Shown one piece after another: positions 59,454 through 64,000 of a stretch of 64,000 nt of DNA. Under the pieces are notes generated by a model. That model worked only from the letters and a program-made list of their open reading frames with translations. It searched no databases and was not told the origin of the DNA. The stretch covers positions 248,001 through 312,000 of the forward strand of contig NZ_CP102451.1 in NCBI RefSeq assembly GCF_024637875.1, read 5' to 3'. The stretch's first letter is position 1. The number at the start of each line of letters is the position of its first letter. A program made the position numbers and the translations under genes. This stretch comes from Vagococcus luciliae (GTDB taxonomy: Bacteria > Bacillota > Bacilli > Lactobacillales > Vagococcaceae).

Positions 59454-59693
59454 TTATTGGTTAGCTACGATATAATCGACTGCTGCACCAACTGTTTCAA
59501 TTTTTTCTGCATCTTCATCAGAAATTTCTGCATCAAAGACATCTTCTAATTCTAAAACAAATTCCATAATGCTAATTGAATCTGCTTCTAAATCTTCTTT
59601 GATATTAGTTGTTTCAGTAACTTTATCTTCATCTACTTCAAAGTGCTCAACGATAATTGTTTTGATTTTACCAAATACTTCATCTCTAGACAT
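59454..59693 (-). CDS. acpP: Acyl carrier protein
   Basis: Carrier of acyl chains for fatty-acid and phospholipid synthesis, 79 residues, very acidic. The phosphopantetheine Ser lies in EADSISIMEFVLELED (canonical DSL is DSI here). SDEDAEKIETVGAAVDYI is the usual end. ATG 59693 has AGGAGG 7 nt upstream; the frame opens ten codons earlier. It follows plsX, as in many Firmicutes, so plsX and acpP are probably co-transcribed with recG. Confidence 0.93.
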   Translation of the reverse strand: MSRDEVFGKIKTIIVEHFEVDEDKVTETTNIKEDLEADSISIMEFVLELEDVFDAEISDEDAEKIETVGAAVDYIVANQ

Positions 59694-59759
59694 GTAAGTT
59701 CCTCCTTTTATTAAGCCACTCACTCTACTTAGTATTTTACTTGTAAATGCTTTTTTTGT

Positions 59760-60764
59760 CTATGCTTGATGCTCATCAAAATAAGCAACTAAATTGTTTA
59801 CTACATCTTTTTCAAGCATGGTATGGATTTGTCTAATTGTGTGTCTCACCGCATCTGGTCCTGTTGAGCCATGTGTTTTAACAACAGGTGCTTTTACACC
59901 AAATAATACAGCACCACCATGATTTGAGTAGTCCATTTTTTGTTTCAAGTCTTTCAAACTATCTTTTAGTAGCAATGCCCCCATTTTACCTTTTAAACCA
60001 CTATCTAAAATGGATGATTTTAAATTGCTCATAATTGCTTGTGCTGTTCCTTCAATGGATTTTAACACGGCATTTCCAGTAAAACCATCTGTCACAACCA
60101 CATCCGCGACACCATTAAATAAATCTCTGGCTTCCACGTTCCCAACAAAATTTAGACTTGGCTCTTCTTTTAATAGTTCAAATGCTTTTTTTGTTAGCTC
60201 GCTTCCTTTTGTGTCTTCCGTCCCATTGTTTAAAAGACCGACACGAGGATTTTCCACGCCACGAACTTGACTAGCATAATAAGAAGCTAAGATACCATAT
60301 GTTAACAAATGTTCCGGTTTGTTATCAGCATTTGCTCCCATATCAATAAAATCAAATCCAGCCCCTTTTTCACCTGTAAAAACTGGCATCGTTGTCATCA
60401 GTCCTGGGCGTTCAACTTGTTTGATACGTCCCACAACAAATAATCCTGCAGCTAAAAGAGCGCCTGTGTTACCAGCAGAAAACAAAGCATCTGCTTGTTT
60501 TTCTTTAACAGCCTGTGCCGCTAAAACCATTGAGGCTTGTTTTTTACGTCTAATAGCTTTTACTGGCTCATCATCACTTTCAATTTTTTCATCTGTATGA
60601 ATGATGGTAATATTTTTATCGTCTGTTACATATTCTTTAATCGCTGATTCTTTTCCAAATAATAAAAATTCAATATCTGGAAAATCTTTTTTGGCTAACA
60701 TCACACCTTCAACAATGGCTTTTGGTGCGTTGTCACCACCCATAGCATCTACCGCTATTTTCAT
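59760..60764 (-). CDS. plsX: Phosphate acyltransferase PlsX
   Basis: Enzyme that makes acyl-phosphate from acyl-ACP, the first step of phospholipid synthesis with PlsY. The 334 residues are full length. [20 protein letters not shown] is the signature start, then [27 protein letters not shown], and [34 protein letters not shown] closes the active site. ATG 60764 has GAGGAAA upstream; GTG 60779 overlaps that site. It lies 46 bp after recG and 66 bp before acpP. Confidence 0.95.
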   Translation of the reverse strand: MKIAVDAMGGDNAPKAIVEGVMLAKKDFPDIEFLLFGKESAIKEYVTDDKNITIIHTDEKIESDDEPVKAIRRKKQASMVLAAQAVKEKQADALFSAGNTGALLAAGLFVVGRIKQVERPGLMTTMPVFTGEKGAGFDFIDMGANADNKPEHLLTYGILASYYASQVRGVENPRVGLLNNGTEDTKGSELTKKAFELLKEEPSLNFVGNVEARDLFNGVADVVVTDGFTGNAVLKSIEGTAQAIMSNLKSSILDSGLKGKMGALLLKDSLKDLKQKMDYSNHGGAVLFGVKAPVVKTHGSTGPDAVRHTIRQIHTMLEKDVVNNLVAYFDEHQA

Positions 60765-60810
60765 GATTGGTTTCCTCACTTTTTTTACAATTTACATTTA
60801 TTATATCACG

Positions 60811-62850
60811 TTAATCTAAATGATTTAATTGATATGTTGCACTATCAATACTCTTAGCTAATGGTGCAAACGATTTATCATGTACCCACTCAGGGTGTTT
60901 CCAAAGATTGATAGCTTCTTCTCTTGCTGTTTCTAACATAATAAAATCAGCTACCATATCACCAACTTTAAATTCTGGTAACCCTGATTGTTTCGCTCCA
61001 AAAAAGTCTCCAGGACCTCGCATTTCTAAATCTTTTTGACTTAAAACAAACCCATCTGTTGTTTCAGTCATAATCTTCATCCGTTCTTTTCCTTGTTCAC
61101 TCTTTGGATTAGCTATCAACACACAATAAGACGCTTGTTGCCCACGTCCAACACGTCCGCGTAACTGGTGAAGCTGTGCTAAACCAAAACGATCTGCATC
61201 AATAATGACCATCATCGTAGCATTTGGCACATTCACGCCCACTTCAATAACAGTTGTTGAAACCAATACTTGTGTGTTATTGTCTTTGAACTTTTGCATG
61301 ATGGCGTCTTTTTCATCAGCTTTCATCTTGCCATGTAATAAATCAACATGATACGTCGGAGAGAAAAAGGCAGATAAGTGCTCGTAAATTTCCGTTGCAT
61401 TTTTTACATCTAGCATCTCTGACTCTTCAATCAACGGACAGATCACATATGCTTGTTGTCCTTGTTTTAGTAACTCACGCATAGTTTCTAAAATACTATC
61501 CAATTGTTTGGGCAAGGCCCAACGTGTTTCGATTGGTTTTCTTCCGGCTGGCAATTCATCAATAATCGAGACATCCATTTCACCATAAGCTGTGATAGCC
61601 AATGTTCTAGGAATCGGTGTTGCCGTCATAAACAACACATCTGGATGATTGCCTTTTTCTCGTAATATTTTTCGTTGATTCACACCAAAACGATGTTGCT
61701 CATCTGTAATGACAATCCCCAAGTTAGAAAATTGGACCTCTTCTTGAATTAAGGCATGTGTCCCAACTAAAATGTCAATCTCACCTTCTGAAAGCTCAGC
61801 TAATATTTGACGACGTGCTTTCGCTTTTGTCGAACCAGTTAATAACGCTACTCTAACTGGCGTATTTTCAAACAATTCACTTAGACTTTCCATATGTTGT
61901 TCTGCTAAAATTTCTGTTGGTACCATCAGCGCCCCTTGATAAGACGCACTATAAGCTGCGAACAACGCTAATGCCGCCACCATCGTTTTCCCACTCCCTA
62001 CATCTCCTTGAAGCAAACGATGCATGTGATAAGGACTTCTCATGTCAGCACAAATTTCGTTGACAACTCGTTTTTGAGCATTGGTTAACTCAAATGGTAA
62101 TGTTTGAATAAATTTTTTCAACTCTTCCACATTATATAAAATAGGATTCCCATGTTCTTTAGCTGTTTCTTCTTCTTTTAGTTGAATCATCTTTAATTGG
62201 AATAAGAAAAATTCTTCAAAAGCCAAGCGCCGTCTTGCTAAACGATTTTCTTCAATTGATTCTGGAAAATGCATGGCTTTTACAGCTTGTTGTTTAGGCA
62301 TCAATCTATATTTTTCCAATAAGTAATCTGGTAAGTTTTCTTCAACCAACTCGCCATACCCTTCAAACCCCTGTTTAATCAGTTGAACTAGCGTTTGTTG
62401 TTTGATATGTTTGTTCACACTATAAATTGGCGCAAATTCTTCTTCTTGTTGCTGTGTCGCCATGATTTTGAGACCTGTTAACGACTTTCTCTTTGCGTCC
62501 CATTTACCAAAAACTGCAATTTCCTCTGACGAATGAATTTTATTTTTTAAAAAGGGTTGGTTAAAAAACGTCACAGTTATAACAGCCTGCTCCACCATCA
62601 TTCGAAAAACTAAACGGCTTTTTTTATGCCCATAATAATTGACTACCCCATCAGAAATGGCAATACCTTTTAAGACTACTTTTTCTTGATCACTAATTTC
62701 TTCTAACTTTTTTTCTTGGATATCGTCATAGCGAAACGGATAATGTGTCAGTAAATCATTAATCGTTTCTATGTGTAATGTTTTGAGTGTCTCCACACGT
62801 TTTGGCCCAACACCACTAAGTGTTCCTACACTATCGCTTAATTGTTTCAC
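60811..62850 (-). CDS. recG: ATP-dependent DNA helicase RecG
   Basis: Branch-migration helicase for stalled replication forks, 679 residues. The OB-fold wedge domain occupies about 1-160. Motif I is RLLQGDVGSGKTMVAALALF, motif II ITDEQHRFGVNQR, motif III LFMTATPIPRTLA, and later VGVNVPNATMMVIIDADRFG and LHQLRGRVGRG. The C-terminal TRG motif region (MRGPGDFFGAKQSG) is present. The start codon is GTG 62850, with AGGAGG about 8 nt before it. Upstream on the same strand is the fakA homologue, separated by a terminator. Confidence 0.95.
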   Translation of the reverse strand: MKQLSDSVGTLSGVGPKRVETLKTLHIETINDLLTHYPFRYDDIQEKKLEEISDQEKVVLKGIAISDGVVNYYGHKKSRLVFRMMVEQAVITVTFFNQPFLKNKIHSSEEIAVFGKWDAKRKSLTGLKIMATQQQEEEFAPIYSVNKHIKQQTLVQLIKQGFEGYGELVEENLPDYLLEKYRLMPKQQAVKAMHFPESIEENRLARRRLAFEEFFLFQLKMIQLKEEETAKEHGNPILYNVEELKKFIQTLPFELTNAQKRVVNEICADMRSPYHMHRLLQGDVGSGKTMVAALALFAAYSASYQGALMVPTEILAEQHMESLSELFENTPVRVALLTGSTKAKARRQILAELSEGEIDILVGTHALIQEEVQFSNLGIVITDEQHRFGVNQRKILREKGNHPDVLFMTATPIPRTLAITAYGEMDVSIIDELPAGRKPIETRWALPKQLDSILETMRELLKQGQQAYVICPLIEESEMLDVKNATEIYEHLSAFFSPTYHVDLLHGKMKADEKDAIMQKFKDNNTQVLVSTTVIEVGVNVPNATMMVIIDADRFGLAQLHQLRGRVGRGQQASYCVLIANPKSEQGKERMKIMTETTDGFVLSQKDLEMRGPGDFFGAKQSGLPEFKVGDMVADFIMLETAREEAINLWKHPEWVHDKSFAPLAKSIDSATYQLNHLD

Positions 62851-62876
62851 TTTGACTCCTCCTTTATTTTATATGT

Positions 62877-62908
62877 TAAAAAAAGCCAAACCAAAGTTTG
62901 ACTTTTTT
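62877..62908 (-). terminator. Terminator after fakA
   Basis: AAAAAGCCAAAC/GTTTGACTTTTT around CAAA, with T run, between fakA and recG. Confidence 0.75.
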
Positions 62909-62911
62909 ATC

Positions 62912-64000
62912 TTATTCAGCTGCAAATAGATAAGGATAAACTGGTTGATCTCCTTGATGAATCTCAACTTCTAAATCACTATCCATTTCAAGCAATGCCT
63001 CTTCTAGTAATGAAGCTTCTTCACTTGTCCCATCTTCACCAATCAAAATCGTCACAATTTCAGTATCTTCAGTCATCATTTGTTTTAGTGTTTCTAAACT
63101 TGCATCAAAACGACTTGGGGTTGATACCACAATTTTGCCTTCAACCATTCCTAAGTTATCGTCTTTTTTAATTTCAACGCCATCAATGCTTGTGTCACGA
63201 ACAGCTGTCGTTACTTGACCACTTGTTACCCCTTCAAGCATATCTAACATATTTTTTTGGTTTTCTTCTAAAGATACTTGATCATTGAAACCAAGTAACG
63301 CTGTCATTCCTTGAGAAATTGTTTTTGATGGAATCACAATGGTTGGAACATCACTGACTTCTGCTGCTTGATCTGCTGCCATAAAAATATTTTTATTATT
63401 AGGTAAAATAATCACATTTTCAGCATTTACTGCTTGAATAGCTAGCATAATATCTTCAGTACTTGGATTCATTGTTTGTCCACCACTAATTACATGATTG
63501 ACGCCCATACTACTAAACAATTCCTGTATTCCCTTACCTGCTGCAATTGAAATAATACCATATGGCATTTTTTCTTTTGGCATATCAGCATTAGATGCGT
63601 TTGGTGTGTCCATTAATGATTCATGTTGCAAGCGCATATTGTCCACCTTAATTTTAATTAATGAACCAAATTTTTGGCCATAATTCATTACTTCTCCCGG
63701 ATGTTCTGTATGAACATGGACTTTAATAATTTCATCATCAGCCACAACTAATAATGAATCACCAATTTCATTTAAATAATTTCTAAATGTATCATAGTCA
63801 AATGTGTCATCAACTGTTGGTCCTTCACCAATTTTCACCATGATTTCTGTACAGTAACCAAATTTAATATCATCTGTTGACATATGACTTTGTACACTAC
63901 GATGATGCTCAGCATTGACCATTTCTTCCATTTGAGCTGGAGAAGGTTGATATATCTCACTTTCGACGACTTTTCCAGATAACGATTCAACAAAGCCCTC
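62912..64000 (-). CDS. fakA: Fatty acid kinase FakA / DAK-domain protein YloV, C-terminal part (cut by window edge)
   Basis: The window holds the last 363 codons. FGYCTEIMVKI with DSLLVVADDEIIKVHVHTEH is the middle domain of FakA (metal/phosphate-handling HVHTEHPG). The C-terminal domain has GIISIAAGKGIQELFSSMGV, ISGGQTMNPSTEDIMLAI and IILPNNKNIFMAADQAAE, typical of the YloV family. FakA phosphorylates fatty acids bound to FakB. The N-terminal DAK2 kinase domain lies outside the window. The order fakA-recG-plsX-acpP is common in Bacilli. Confidence 0.9.
   Translation of the reverse strand, partial: EGFVESLSGKVVESEIYQPSPAQMEEMVNAEHHRSVQSHMSTDDIKFGYCTEIMVKIGEGPTVDDTFDYDTFRNYLNEIGDSLLVVADDEIIKVHVHTEHPGEVMNYGQKFGSLIKIKVDNMRLQHESLMDTPNASNADMPKEKMPYGIISIAAGKGIQELFSSMGVNHVISGGQTMNPSTEDIMLAIQAVNAENVIILPNNKNIFMAADQAAEVSDVPTIVIPSKTISQGMTALLGFNDQVSLEENQKNMLDMLEGVTSGQVTTAVRDTSIDGVEIKKDDNLGMVEGKIVVSTPSRFDASLETLKQMMTEDTEIVTILIGEDGTSEEASLLEEALLEMDSDLEVEIHQGDQPVYPYLFAAE

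Noticed and set aside
1-64000. Prophage, insertion sequence or toxin-antitoxin module
   Set aside because: No transposase, integrase, phage structural gene or recognisable toxin-antitoxin pair was found on either strand.

Overview
The window is low-GC Gram-positive DNA. It most resembles Enterococcaceae, and Vagococcus or a near relative is my best guess. The main reasons are the walRK-yycHIJ cluster beside htrA and rlmH, nrdHIEF, a haem catalase, thiT behind a TPP riboswitch, recG-plsX-acpP with a fakA homologue, LPXTG and sortase genes, and strong AGGAGG ribosome-binding sites. There is no phage, IS element or CRISPR array. Most of the window is ordinary chromosome, interrupted by decayed accessory genes.

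Layout. 1-8.2 kb: start of a pyruvate oxidase gene, an exported carbohydrate-binding beta-helix protein, a streptothricin-acetyltransferase-like gene killed by one stop codon, adenosine deaminase, and a class A PBP paired with a single-PASTA membrane protein. 8.4-13.6 kb: a decay zone (shattered carboxylesterase, a lipoprotein, a DUF1643 gene with a nonsense codon beside an intact DUF960 gene), then an aldo/keto reductase with its MerR regulator. 13.7-21.4 kb: rlmH, a cluster of DnaA boxes, htrA, and the convergent walR-walK-yycH-yycI-yycJ operon. 21.8-29 kb: tRNA-Lys, NrdR-controlled nrdHIEF, TPP riboswitch-thiT and gene remnants. 29-38.8 kb: a 1050-residue LPXTG protein with seven near-identical 291-bp repeats, an acetyltransferase, a TmrB-like protein, a second sortase with its own secreted substrate and membrane partner, a small signal peptidase and an XRE regulator. 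39-45.4 kb: a YibE/F pair, an M-box magnesium riboswitch, a MarR/Old Yellow Enzyme pair and katA. 45.5-54.8 kb: an ABC exporter and the operon sbcD-sbcC-SNF2 helicase. 55-64 kb: a membrane-anchored Mrr-type nuclease, a GT51-like membrane protein split by a frameshift, plsC, trmN6, a GIY-YIG protein, and recG-plsX-acpP with fakA.

The most unusual material is RNA and small proteins. The M-box riboswitch and its intrinsic terminator are followed not by a magnesium transporter but by one strongly translated 46-codon membrane ORF and then a second terminator. Just downstream is a long structured non-coding transcript candidate with a consensus cre site upstream. Two intergenic regions 16 kb apart carry paralogous small-RNA candidates: an identical 9-bp stem displays a C-rich anti-Shine-Dalgarno loop, followed by a terminator. 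A third hairpin with a C-rich loop lies between walR and the next gene.

In many CDS I moved the start inward from the longest open frame, where a Shine-Dalgarno sequence or family alignment from memory favoured it. Family assignments come from recognising motifs. No database search was run.
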